A DNA stretch of 64,000 nt, taken from the NCBI GenBank assembly GCA_027596075.1, contig JADGJC010000108.1:53755-117754 (forward strand), in the 5' to 3' direction. The number at the start of each line of letters is the position of its first letter. The first letter of the stretch is position 1. The notes below the pieces were generated by a model. That model was not told where the DNA came from, ran no database searches, and saw only the letters and a program-made list of their open reading frames with translations. The stretch is from Rhizophlyctis rosea (Eukaryota > Chytridiomycota > Chytridiomycetes > Rhizophlyctidales > Rhizophlyctidaceae). The translations under genes were made by a program, and so were the position numbers. Of the stretch, positions 11,074 to 22,825 are shown piece after piece.

Positions 11074-14000
11074 ATGAACCGACCGCCTGCCTGCCTATCG
11101 ATCCTTCCGGAAGGAGTTATACGGGACATCGGTTCGTACCTTCGGAAACGGGATTGCCTTTCCTTCCGCAAAACAGCACGCTTCGCTGCTCATTACCTGA
11201 ACGACAAATGGACCTTTCGTCGGCATATTCCACGTTATGACGAGCTGCGTGGGGTGGTGGGAACGGTTGAGAAGGCGAAGGAGGGTAACGGAACGCAGGA
11301 TAAGAAGGGAGATGACGAGACTGGGGATGGGCACGATTTTGCGGCGGCGATTCTGAGATTCGAGTGGTGCGTTATACAATATCGTCCAGAAATGCCGAGG
11401 TTGGAAGAGTTGATTGCGGAACGGGGACGAAAGAGTTTGGAACATTGGGCACATTTGGCGATCACGGAGCGGAACTTCAGTATGTTGCAGTTTCTTGTGG
11501 ATGCAATGAAAGAGGTGGAATGGGGCGGTTCGGAAGTAGATGAAATTCCATTGTTATCTGTTTATAAGCATTGGGCTATGGAGGCCGCGCAACTAGAGTG
11601 GATGGTGGGCGTTCGTCTGATCATAGATGGGCTGGAACGTGGGATAGAGCAGGTGAAGGGAGCTCTGAATTCTTCCCAAATTATCTCTGGCGTCATGTGC
11701 GAAATCCTTTCGGTAGCCACGTCGGAGAAGGACTTTCCCTTGGTTGACTTCCTGTTCAAAGTCATCAATCGGCTCGCCAAAAGATACGAATATGACCGCG
11801 CAATCGATTTCCGCATCGAATTCTGGCTTGCCGCATACCTCAAAGACCTTTCCTCGCGAATTGCATCAGGCAGCCACCATGAAGACATCTTACGCCGTAG
11901 CATTCTAGTGGCACGAAGTGTTGGCATTTTGAAGGGCATGGGCATTCCCAATGTTGAGCATGAGTCAGGCTGCATTCTCCCTGTCGTACGCCTATTTGAA
12001 CCTCTGGACGCTGCCTGTGCCGCTCATATCCTCGACCTACTTATTCCTATCTATGAGTATAGCCATTTGGAAAGAGCTCAAACACTGATGTCTATCCTGC
12101 ACGCCGTGACGGACGAGGATGAGGGCCTACCGTATGTGGGCTTGGTTGCATCTGTGTTGCATTTGCTAGGGGGCATGCGAATGAACAACATCATTCCTGC
12201 TCTGGAATGGTGGGAGGAGGGTCTTTTTCGCGCCGTTGATAATGCCATGTGGCTGCTATACACAAAGGTGATGATTGGTACTGATGTAAATGCTGTTGCA
12301 CAGTTCAAGGTTGACGTCAATGATGTGTATGCTTTTCATACATGTGTGACTATCCTGATCCATACTAAACAAGACCGTCGTTCTTATAGAATATGGTGGA
12401 ATGCTTCATACAATCCCCCATCATCGACCAAAGCAAGGTTGTTAAGGCTTGGTCCCGCCGCGGAACCTCTACAACCTTTGACCTTCTTCTCCAATATTAC
12501 GGGAATGACACTGGGCGACCAACTACTTCTGGACCAACTTCACATCTGGGAGGATGACTGGGATTGCATACAGAGATTTTATCCCGTCAGCATTCGCATA
12601 CGGATTTTGATAGATGCAGGGTGGGACGTGAATCTCCTGCGGACTAGGGAACTCATTGTCAGAATGGTTCATGGGGAGCGGTATGGACCAAACTCAGAAT
12701 GGAAACAGGACGTTACCGACTTTTGTACAATGCTGTTGGAACGAGGGTTCGACCCTGCTGGCGGTGAGGGGCAACTCGTGAGGGCTTGTTTGGAGATCGA
12801 AAAGGAAGATGCTCGGAGAGTGATTCTGAAGGCTTTCAAGTTGGAAGGGGCTAGTGCGAAACGGCGAATCAGTGTTGTAGGCGGGAAGGATAGCGCGGGA
12901 GGATTGCGCTCCTTGGCTAGTTCCGAATGTAGCGAACATCCGGCGGTCGTGGCACGAAGCGAGGGCGGTGTAGAGGGGGAGGAACTTGGATTATCGGATA
13001 AAGTTTCTATGGGGCGAACGGAGATAGACATAGAAGCTATTGCAACGGAACATGTGGGAGCTGGAGGTGGAGTTCAAGACGGGCGGGAGAGGGGTGCGGG
13101 ATCGGGAGAGATATCACAATCGCCGTTTTTGCATGCCCAACAACCAGGCGGGTACGTCAACCTGTTCGAAGCCGCTGCCGCCGCTGCACACCAACAACAA
13201 CAAGGAAGTGGAGCTAGCGCTGGCGCTGAAGCGGGTGGTGCCACAGCAGACCTCCTGAGAAATAACCCGCAATTCCAACAAATGCGCCAACTGATCCGCA
13301 CTCAGCCTCAACTCCTTCAGCCGCTTCTCCCCCAGCTTGCGACCACCCAACCTCAGCTGTTGCAGGTTCGTTTCGATCCATGATCATGCCTACGGTTCTG
13401 GTGTGGGGATGCTCACTTTAAGTGTTGTCTTTATGCAGCTTATCAACCAAAACCAAGATCAATTCATCCAGCTACTCGAGGAAGGTGACGATGGCAAGGA
13501 AGGTGGCGCCGCCGGTGGTGCTCAGTACCTCACTGTTACACCGGGGGAGGAGGTCGCGATTGATCAGGTATGGTCATTTCACCAATCTACTTCTCCCAAA
13601 ATCCTGGACTTACATGTTTCTTTTTGCATTGGCAGTTGGAGATTGAGGACGCCTCATCTCAGTTTGTAGATCAGTCTGCTATGACGGATTCGAATGTCAG
13701 GGTTTGGAGTGATGACGCTGGATTGGGAGTCGTCGGGGACGGTGGTAGCGGTTCGTCGGGGGACAGTTTTACGTTAGGTAGGGTGGTGCGTAGCAGTCCG
13801 GGTGGGATGGATGATGGTGATGGTGCCGATCAGGGGTTGGTGTCTGTGCTACCGGTGCCCATCGCTGGTAAGCGCAAGCAGGCGGAGATGGATGAAGAAA
13901 ACGGGGAAGGCGCGAATAAACGGCGCTTTACGCAGGAATTTGGAAATGAGCAGTCGACAGGGAGGGAGACCAAGGGCAAAGCGGTGGCGGGTGGTGGTGG

Positions 14001-14196
14001 TGGTGGTGGTGGTGGTGGTGGGAGGGACTTGGCGGAATCCGATGAGGTTGGAGTTAGGGAGGATAAAGATGCGGATGAGGGTGTTGGTGGGAGGGAGGTT
14101 ATGGGGAAGAAAGTCATGCCTTTTAGATCCGGAAGGGTGATGATGGGAAGGGAGGGTGTTGAGAGTGCGGGTGGTGAGGAGGGCGAGGATCATTAG
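11074..14196 (+). CDS. F-box-like/helical-repeat protein carrying a Rad23 XPC-binding segment (array copy 1)
   Basis: Three exons (11074-13365, 13439-13567, 13636-14196), both introns in phase 0, give 993 residues. Residues 8-50 resemble an F-box (LPEGVIRDIGSYLRKRD), followed by about 500 residues of helical repeats shared with the two downstream copies. From about residue 695 the sequence changes to Rad23: VNLFEAAAAAA, then LLRNNPQFQQMRQLI, QLLQPLLPQL, then across the intron LINQNQDQFIQLLEEG and VTPGEEVAID. That is the linker, XPC-binding (STI1-like) domain and the linker up to UBA2. At the next exon border UBA2 is missing; the tail instead has an NLS-like KRKQ...NKRR and an 11-Gly run. Neither the UBL nor UBA1 of Rad23 is present. 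F-boxes bind SKP1 and Rad23 carries ubiquitinated cargo and binds XPC, so a fusion could bridge these, but this is inference. The F-box-to-Rad23 junction lies within one uninterrupted exon. Confidence 0.75.
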
Positions 14197-14909
14197 CCTC
14201 TCCACTCAGTAAGTATGTGTTTGGTGTAATGTCTTGTACTTCGTCAAGAGATAGTGAGCGAATGTCCGATGACCTTTCAAGCGATTCAAAACTGATGGAG
14301 ATGTTTGGGGCTTGGGAGAACTTAAAATTTTCGATGGAGAAAGACCTGCACAACTAGCGTCTTCGCATTTCTCTCGATGGCAGTTCTCCTCCGCTCGTAT
14401 ATACCCGAGGAAACAGTATTGGTCACATCCAATTTTTTTCACTCATTTGCTACACTGCTGGAGCCGGGGATTCTTTCTTTCCTTGTTGCCGGCCCTTTGG
14501 CAAGTTTTGGCAGCTCTCCTGAAGTCGCCTTTTTCAACCGTTTTGAGCTCAGAAGGGTTCCTGATAAGGTAAACCTCCTTCTTGTACATACGCAATGGAT
14601 ACTTGGAGATTCATCGTCTGAATTTTGTACTTCGCTCAATTTGACATATCTGTACCACAACACCGGTAATTCAATTGGCGCGGAGGAATGGAATGGATGG
14701 GCAAGTTGCTTGTGTTGCAGACTGCGCGTGCGATTCTGATCTCAGAGCAGCTGAAGCGGCACCCGGGCACCCTACACTGTACAGCCCATTCATTCACCTC
14801 ACTTTCCCTCCAACTGAGCAGGCTCAGATTGTGATCGCGACCACTACACTCAAAAAGACATTTGACGAACCAGTGACGATCTATTGTCTTCAATTCGGTG
14901 CAGACACAA
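14197..14909. other. intergenic between array copies 1 and 2
   Basis: No recognisable gene. The last 200 bp read openly into the likely first exon of copy 2, so the start of that copy may lie somewhat further upstream. Confidence 0.4.
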
Positions 14910-16629
14910 TGGTTATGCCCGAAACGGATAACCTTCAGGCGGCATCGGCGACCTATGAGCATTTGCAGAAAACACAAGGTGTGTTTTGCTTCTCGCCTGC
15001 TGCAGGGACGGTGGGCTTCGTCACTGACAGGATAACGCAGTTGACCCGACGAGCAAACCAGCGAATTCTGATCCCTCTGTTACTCCGCTGTGTGCCCTGC
15101 CCAACGAACTGATCTTCAAAATCGTATCCCACCTACAAAAACGCGACTACCTATTGTTTCGCGCAACAGCACGCTTCGTCGCTGTCTTGTTGAACGACAA
15201 AACAACTTTTCGGTTGCACCTTCCACTTTACACAAAGCTTTACCACGCGATCGTGCCGGATAACGAAAAGACTCTGAGCGTGCAGGTGCAGGAACGAGGG
15301 CATGCGTTTGCGAAGGCTCTCATAAAGCTAGAAGGAGTTGCAGGGAAAGGTTGGTGGGAACCGGTGGAAAAGTTGTTGAAAGAGAGGGGCGACAATAGTG
15401 TTGCGTTTTGGATTGAGGAAGCCACGAAGGGACGGGATACGAGGGTGCTCCTATGGATTATGGAGAGTCTCAGGGAATGCTTACTCTTGAACATCGATAA
15501 GCTGCCATTGATAGAATTGTATACGTGGTCGGCTATCGCGGTTCATGCTGGCTGGATAGAATCAGTCAACCTCATTACTACGGAGCTGGAACACGTTATG
15601 GGTTCCCTGGAGGATGAGGATTATGACAAAAAGTATTCTGACTTCGCAAAAGTCCTTCCAAAATACTTCTCCGAAGCCATCTCCCTCGCCGCTGCAAACA
15701 AAGACTATCCTATCGTTGATCTCCTCTGCAAATACATCCGTCGCGTTACCTACCATGACGCCTGTCACTTCCCTACCTTCTGGTTCGTCGACTACCTCGA
15801 GGCCCAACTTCTGAAAACCGCATCAGAGGATTCGGAGCCCTACGAAATCATACGGCGGTGTGTATCAATCGCGCGAAGTCGTGGCATCGTACTTCACCTT
15901 AGCGACTCCGAGGAAGGTCCGCCTTCGTTATCTGGAAAAAGACTGTCGCAGGCATTGTTACTCGCGCATTCTCAAAAATCTCCCTAAAACGCGGTGCATC
16001 CCAATCATTCAAGCGCTCCACCCGCTTTCAGCTCACCCCTCATCAACGGAAGGCGAATCACTTGGATCTCTTAAGGACGGTGGTGGAAGAAAAACCCTCT
16101 TACATAGAATTGATCCGCCTTCTTTGCCCGTGGCTCACTAAGCACGCTAAGCGTGCATCTTTCTTGAAGGTCCTCGAGGGAGTGATGGAAAAGTATGAGC
16201 GGTGTATGATAATTTCAGTCGAGTCTGAGGAGACTCGTCTGCATAGGGTATGCATCAAAGTCACTTCTTCAATATTCCTCAATGTCTAATATGTACTATG
16301 CCCGGAAATACCAGGAGCTGTTCGAAACTTTTGTGCAAGCATCACACGTCTCCTTCGACGACATCTTTGACAAATGGTACCGCAAGACGCATCCTAAGAC
16401 ACCAAGCCCCTTTTATGGTACCACTCCTGCCTGCGCCTCCTTAAAAATCATCCTCCAAACTCACCCGCACGCCCTTCACGATCGAAACCTACTCCTTCGA
16501 TCCCTCGAGAACCCTTTCAAATGCCAGTGTATGCTCCAGGCGGGTTGGGATGTTCGGACTCTCCGCTGTCCGGAATTTCTCCATCGGGTTGAATATTTGT
16601 GGGAGCGCGACTTACATCAAATCCAATGA
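14910..16629 (+). pseudogene. F-box-like/helical-repeat gene, array copy 2, frame-disrupted
   Basis: This is a paralogue of the gene at 11074. The F-box-like part reads LPNELIFKIVSHLQKRD (nt about 15094-15144) and the helical repeats follow to 15900, with shared words such as IARSRGIV matching VARSVGIL in copy 1. A likely first exon (14910 to about 14980) joins it. Beyond nt 15900 the family resemblance leaves frame 1, continues in frame 2 to about 16040 and then in frame 0 to 16240. No intron of normal size can explain this over so short a distance, so one or two frameshifts are likely. A possible intron (GTATGC from about 16246 to TACCAG) leads to the last part, with QAGWDVRTLR matching DAGWDVNLLR in copy 1. 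The copy stops at 16629 without the Rad23 segment. Sequencing error cannot be excluded. Confidence 0.6.
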
Positions 16630-16720
16630 GTTGGACGTCGTGTCACTGTTTCGCGTTCGTTCCCCACTATTCAATAGGTGACGCCGACTTCTTGGTGGGA
16701 CCGAAGGGAGCGACTTTGCG

Positions 16721-18404
16721 ATGACGTTGGTGCGAATCAAATATTACAGAGGATATCCCGAAAGGGGAGGGAAGGGGTGGGGGGACAAGGGGTTGGGTTA
16801 TTGGTTGGACGAGGCGATCAGGGCGCAAAATGTGGAAATGCTTCAGTGGAGCTTACGCATTATGAAGGCCCATCCCCCCTCTCCTCCGTCTCGGGAAAGA
16901 GAAGAAGCAACCATTCGCTTCCTTCAAAGCCGGACTTTGCTTGCTATTGAGCAGGGCTGGATCGATGGTGTTGCTATGTTGACGGACGCCGCTGAATATG
17001 CTTTCAAGGCCCTGCGGAACTTTCCAGATCTCCTCACAACCTTCTTCTCCACGACATTATCCTGTGCTACATCCCTGAAGCAATACGAAATCCTTGACTT
17101 TCTCTTTGATACTGTCAATCAGCAAGATAACTTCTACGAGCGCACCGACTGCTTCGCCAACTGCCTCAAAGAAGCCTTTTCGAGTTTCTACACAACCAGT
17201 AACTTCCCCGCGCTCTCCCACTTCCTGACCATTGCTGGCAACTGCGGGGTCCTGCACAGTATTTGGCATAAAGGGGATACGGATGTCATCCTTCCCCATG
17301 TCTTTGCGAACCTTCATCCTGGTCCAATACCCCTCAGCATCCTTTAACTCCTCGTTCCTCCACGTTCACGAACTCCATCAAATTCATCAGAAGAAGTCGA
17401 AACATTATTGAGGATTTTTGGCGCCGCCACGAAAAAACTTGGCTCCATCCCCCTCGCACACTCAATTCTAACACGTCTAGAGGGTCTCTTCGCTCCGAAG
17501 ATGAGGGTGAACCAGTGGTGGGTCTCCTCTCTTCAGGGGGTAATTGGTCGAGTATTACGATTAGTGGATCAATTCAGCATTGGGAAATTGAATCAGCACA
17601 AAAATCTCAAGGTACATATGAATGATCTGGTTCCCAAACGCGATTTTTTTCTTCTTTGCCTTCTACTCAATGAATGAGACTGACTTTTGTTATTACGAAT
17701 GACAGGCGTTGTACGAGTCCCTCCTCCATAGTCCTCTACTTCCCCTTCGCGCCATCCTCTTCGTCTGGGCCCGCCAAGGTGGTCCAACCTCCTTTCACAT
17801 CATGCTTCTGTCCCACCACCTTTCCACCATCCAAAAACACCTCCACCTCCTCGAAGTCCTTCCCTACCCCGACCGCCTCAAGCTACTTTTGGAGTTTGGG
17901 TGGGATGCCAACTACCTGTGCTGCGGGAATTTTCTTCTGGTGGTCCAAGCTTTAGCCTCCGGATGTGCTCCAAGCAAGAAATATCCCACTTTCCATACGG
18001 GCTTTGATCTTGGGAGTTCGGTTCTTAGCAACCTTGACTGTCCCATGTCCGACTGTCCAGCCCTCAAAAAGACGGGGTCCCACTGGGTGTGGTGTTGGGA
18101 GTTTGGGATGGGACAGACGCCTTGGATTGAGGATGAAGAATATTTGGTGTGGAGGGAGGATGCCTGGCAAATCGATCCTGAGCAGGAGATAGGGAGGGTG
18201 TGGACGATCCTGGCTGATGCTGGGGTGAATGAAGACAGACTTTTGAAGTTCTGTTTCAAGTACGGGTCGGAGGACATTGCGAAAAGGTTTTCACGGATGT
18301 TCAATGAGAAGTTGAAAGCTCGGCAAATGGCAAAGGGCGGGGAGGTCGGAGTGCGGAGGGGCGGACAGTATTTGAGAGTATTGTCAAGGGCTTTGCACGG
18401 ATGA
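16721..18404 (+). pseudogene. helical-repeat gene, array copy 3, no F-box and an internal stop
   Basis: This third paralogue starts mid-domain: GLGYWLDEAIRAQ aligns with the helical repeats of the other copies and no F-box precedes it. The frame runs to an in-frame TAA at 17345-17347 located where the other copies read straight through (LSIL, stop, LLVPP against HILDLLIPI). The same frame continues to about 17611 after the stop. An intron (GTACAT...GACAG, to 17705) then leads to the final exon 17706-18404, which holds LLLEFGWDANYLCC, the counterpart of ILIDAGWDVNLLRT, and a helical C-terminus. It has no Rad23 segment. It could still make a truncated 208-residue product from 16721. I call it a pseudogene because of the missing F-box and the nonsense codon. 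Confidence 0.6.
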
Positions 18405-18758
18405 TTAATGCTAAAAATGTAGGATGAACACCCCCATCGGCAACTGTTATTAGTGATAAATTTGTGTTTTAAAATTGAATGAATCATGGAACTCAAACTG
18501 CATCTATTGGTGTGGACCAGTGTGTAATCAGACGGGAGAATTAATATCTGAAATGGACAGGTTGTCCTCTTCGACCGCATGCTGAATGGCTTTCCGTTGC
18601 GAGAACCAAATTCGCAAGGACCCATTGCCCGTGTGCACGCGCTGTCGTGATGAGTCATTGTTGAACTCAAGAATGCAACTACCATGACAAAAGAACAGCC
18701 CTCAAGAGTGTTCTTAATTTATTAAGATACACCAGAGCGGCCATACAATGTCACACCA
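18405..18758. other. convergent intergenic region
   Basis: This lies between array copy 3 and the 3' end of the Clr2-like gene. It is AT-rich and probably holds both 3' UTRs. No gene is seen. Confidence 0.5.
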
Positions 18759-21700
18759 TCATTCCCTTCTCAACGGCACAACAACCCTCCCCTTCCCCCT
18801 CCTAATCTCCTCCGCCCTCCTCCTCCCAACCTCCTCCTCCAACTCCCCGCCCCACCCTTGCTCCTCAAAAACCCCCATCCGCCCCTTCAACATCGGGAAA
18901 TTAACATGGAACCGTCCCGCGATATCTCGCACATCGACTTTACCGCCCTCCGAGACTTTCCGGAACAGCAGCGGGGTGTTTTCTTCGTCGTGGTGGTGAT
19001 GGTGGTGATGACGGTGGGTGGGAGAGGAGTTCGTGGTTGAAGGTAGAGAGGATTCGATGTCGATGTCTGGTTCGATCTTGACTTTTTTCAGGCCGTCGAG
19101 TACGCCGTTGGTCGTCCCGTCACCCTCCCTAACCCTCCTCCAAACACTCCCAAAAAACTTCACCGTATTCCTCCGCCGTCCAACTTCATACCCCTTCCAC
19201 TGCCCACCACTCCCACCCACCAAACCCAACCCCTCCTCCTCCTCCACAAAAAACCAAACCTCAATCCTCTCAACCTCCAAAAACTCCCCCATTCCGACAC
19301 CACCACCCTTCCCCAACCTCGGCGGCCGTCCCCTCGGCTTCCCACCCCTCGCAATCCTCACCAAATCCCCAACATGAACCCTCTCAGCTCCAACCCGCAC
19401 TCTCTCAACCCTCGCAACCCTCTTCGTACTCCCCACCCGACTCCGCACAGGACCAGGCGGCGCTTCCCCAGTATGAACAACCAAAGGCGAAATACTCTCC
19501 GCCGTCTCCTCCTGTCGTTCCCGTTCCCTCTCCTCTTCCTCCTCCCCACCAACATCCAACTCACTCCCCTCCCCATCACCACCCTCAAACCCCAAAACCC
19601 CCAAAGCCCCCTCCAAACTCCCCGCCTCAACCCAACCCCTCTCCTTCTTCGCAACACTCCCCTCACAAGCAACACTCCACCCACTCCTTATCGCAACACT
19701 CTGAATACCCGCCCTCATCTCATCCGTCCAATTCCCAACATCAGGCTCATGCACCAAATAAGGCAACACATCCCTCGCTTCCTTCCACACATACGGCGTC
19801 CTATTACGTTCCTTCTCCCTCTCTTTCCCGCCGCGTTTGCCGAGCGGGACGGGGTTCGGCGTGTGGATTGCGGCGATGGGGCCTGAGCGGACGGGAAGTG
19901 GGCGGAGGATGTAGTGCAGGGATTTTGTTGGTGGGTTTGGGAAGGGAGTGTAGGCGGATAGGAGGGCGGAGGAGAGGGCTAGGTGGCGCGATGTAGAGGT
20001 TGGGGAGGAACTTCGGGTGGAGGTGGAAGAGTCTGAGTCGAGGAGTTCGCGGTCGGTTTCGAGTCCTGGTTCGGAGGGGAGGGTTGCGAAGGGGACGATT
20101 GGGGATGCCTCGTCGTTGTCGGATGGTTGGTTGTCGTCTTCGTTTGAGTCTGAGATGTCTTCGATTATGATTGTTGTTGGTTCTGATTGGACGGTGTCTG
20201 TCGGTGGCGAAGGGTTCGGTGTGCTGCTTTCACTATCTATGTTCATTGCCTCTGCACCATCACTTGCACCGTTAATGTCCTCTATTCCCCGTGCCCCGCC
20301 TGCACCAGCATCGGCGTCACGATCACCTTCCGTGTCCTGATGCCCTTCCCGATCCTTCACCCTCCACTGCAAACTACTCCGTCTCCGTTCCTTCAATGTT
20401 AATCTACTTCCGGCGTCCTCTGTATCCGTCCCCGTGACCTCCTCAACCGGCACCGAGTTTTCCAAAGCCAAAATGTCCGCCAATTTCCTCGGTGTAGGTG
20501 GTTGTGCCTTCCCTAAAGGCGGGTTCCCCGCTGATTGACTCCCAGTCTCTTGCGTTGCCTTGGCGCCTTTAGAGGGGTCGTTTTGGACGACGCCTCTCTC
20601 GTCGGAAGTGCCCACGACGTGTGTTCCATTTGGCACAAGAGCTTCCGGCGTATTGGAACGAACAGGAGTTGCCAAACTGGGGTGCGGATAAACAACCCCT
20701 TCGGCCAAAACCTCCTCTTCCTCGTCTTCATCTTCCTCGTGTTGTTCACCAGTCCCAAATATCTGCTCATGCAACCGCCTAGCCTCAACAACAGACTTCC
20801 CTTCCACCTCATCTCTTGACTTTTTCCGCTCTCCATTCCCACCCGCCACATCCACCGAGTCCCTCTTCCTCTTCACCCCTCTACTCTCCACCAACACCGC
20901 ACTATTCCTCCTCAAAACTTCCAACCCATCCTCCTCAGCATCGCACTCCCACCTCTTGATAACCAAACAAGGCCACAGCCTCTCCTCCCTCCCATCCTCC
21001 GGACTCCACTTGCTCCACACCAACTCTCCCTCGCGAAACCCTTTGAACCAGCGGAATGATATGGACTCTGCTGTTGGTACTGTCGCTGGTGCTGAATTGA
21101 TGTAGGAGAGGACTGCGGCGGGCACATTCAATCTGGGTCCTTTGGGTGGGCGACCTCTCACAGCGGGTGCAGTCGTAGGTGCTTTCGGTGGAGGTTGCAC
21201 AGTGACAGCGGTAAGGTTCTTTGGCGGTCGACCTCTCCGTTTGCCCATTTTGCCTGCAAGTGATGACGGCAACGGCTGCTGGGGCTGAGAACTCGTCGTT
21301 ACAGTCTGACTGGCACTCTCAGACTGAATCAACGCCAACGTCCGCTGTTCGTCAGCTTCTCGTTCTTTTTGGATCACGACCCGCGAACTCCGCCGAAGAT
21401 TGTCATTCTCAGTGTCCGTTTCCATTGCCTTTTTCATGCGGAGCATTTCGGCCGCTTCCATGGCTTTCATATGTTTCGGCGGTCGTCCGCGGCGCTTTGG
21501 CAGCGGTTGACCTGTATCCGGTTCACTAGATGATGGCAGTATGTTCACAACAGGCAGAAATGCGTCTGATATTGATGTGCGGCGTTCGTCGCTTTGTTGC
21601 GAGCTCGTGGCGGGATTGAATGAGTTTGTGGGTGTCGGTTGCGATGGAGTGGTAGGAGCGTTTGATGGCGATGCGGCGGTGATGGGTACAAACGGTGGCT

Positions 21701-22825
21701 GTACGAACTTTAGAAGTGTTTCCGAATCCAAAGGACTTTCGACATCTGACCAGGCTTCTGAACCTGTAGGCAAACGATATGAATATATGTGATCCTCGAG
21801 TTAAGAGTAATAACTTCCCACATGAATGTCGAAACTTACCATCACTATCGGTGGGATCCACGACCTTTCCAGTCTGTCTCATCAACGAGCTGTTGAGCAG
21901 TACTTCTACCGGAGTCGTCGACGCAATATCGACATCTTCACCAGGTTGCCCCTGAGACGACCAACTTTTTCTTGCTCTTGACGTGCATAACCGGCAAGCG
22001 CATGGTAATCGTGGCTCCTCTTGCAAGAGGTATTCGAGGTGTGGGCGGAACTCATTGGGTGATCGATATGGCCTGAAGATGAAGAAGGGACAAGAGGGAG
22101 AATGGTTAGGATTTGCGATCACAACATGGGCTTATGGTAGCTTTTGTTAGATATATCCTGAGCCAACGAGCAACCCAAAAAGTATTCGTCGAGGATCGAT
22201 TGTTGCGCTCATATTGAGCAAGCAGGCGGACCTTCACAACGCCGACACGAAATGCCCACACCCAGCTGAACCTCAAAGGACGAGGTCACCACCGCCATTC
22301 TCTCAGCTCGTGCCAAAAAGATCACTCCATTCCAAGATGCCTTTCACCCCAACCTTCATCGAGCGACTCAGAATTCACTTTGATAGTTACTCACCTCCCA
22401 CTAGGATGTCCAAACAAATGATGGAGCTTTTTCCCTGATGCGGGAATAGGTGCGTTCCAGCCGACCGTTGAAATATTAGGATCCGGCGACGTATTATTGA
22501 ACGTGAAGAGATTGAAATTTGCGGGGAAACGCCGTACGTTCAGTTTAGGGAGCCATGTTGCCTATTTCATACATGATGGGGTATTTTGTGGCGATGACAC
22601 GGGATGGCAATCATGAGATGTTTCAGAAATTCAGTGATTAATCAATATGATCCAAGCGAAGGATTGTTTGCTTAGTAAGTGAGAAAGGGGTGAAGTACAC
22701 ACGTTGGCAGGACCGTCACGCTCTTCTTCGGCGCTTTTGACAAGTGCTGATAGCGGTGGATGAGTTGTGGGGTCTCCGTCTGAAAATTGTGGAGGTTCCC
22801 GTAGGGATGACCAGTAATCATCCAT
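18759..22825 (-). CDS. Clr2-like transcriptional silencing protein with four AT-hooks, four exons
   Basis: Exons 22825-22703, 22561-22395, 22072-21840 and 21763-18759 keep frame across all introns and give 1175 residues. The N-terminus has the Clr2 N-terminal domain signature split over exons 2-3: LFGHPSGR then PYRSPNEFRPHLEYLL and PCACRLC. Clr2 is a subunit of the fission-yeast SHREC complex, which silences heterochromatin by deacetylation and remodelling. The middle carries three AT-hooks (KRRGRPPK twice, VRGRPPKG) and a tryptophan-rich WSKWSPEDG segment. The C-terminus has GDLVRIARG followed by a fourth hook (KPRGRPPR), and VDVRDIAGRFHVN as in the Clr2 C-terminal domain. There is a seven-His run near nt 18990-19015. 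AT-hooks add predicted minor-groove DNA binding, which I do not know from the yeast protein. Nuclear location is expected. Confidence 0.8.

Noticed and set aside
13978..14023. GGT trinucleotide run as a possible unstable microsatellite
   Set aside because: It encodes an in-frame Gly run in the F-box/Rad23 gene. Such runs are common and the length is moderate, so it is not reported as a finding.
19374..19886. 170-residue plus-strand frame rich in Pro/Thr/Asn
   Set aside because: It lies antisense to the Clr2-like exon. Composition is explained by the G-rich minus-strand codons.
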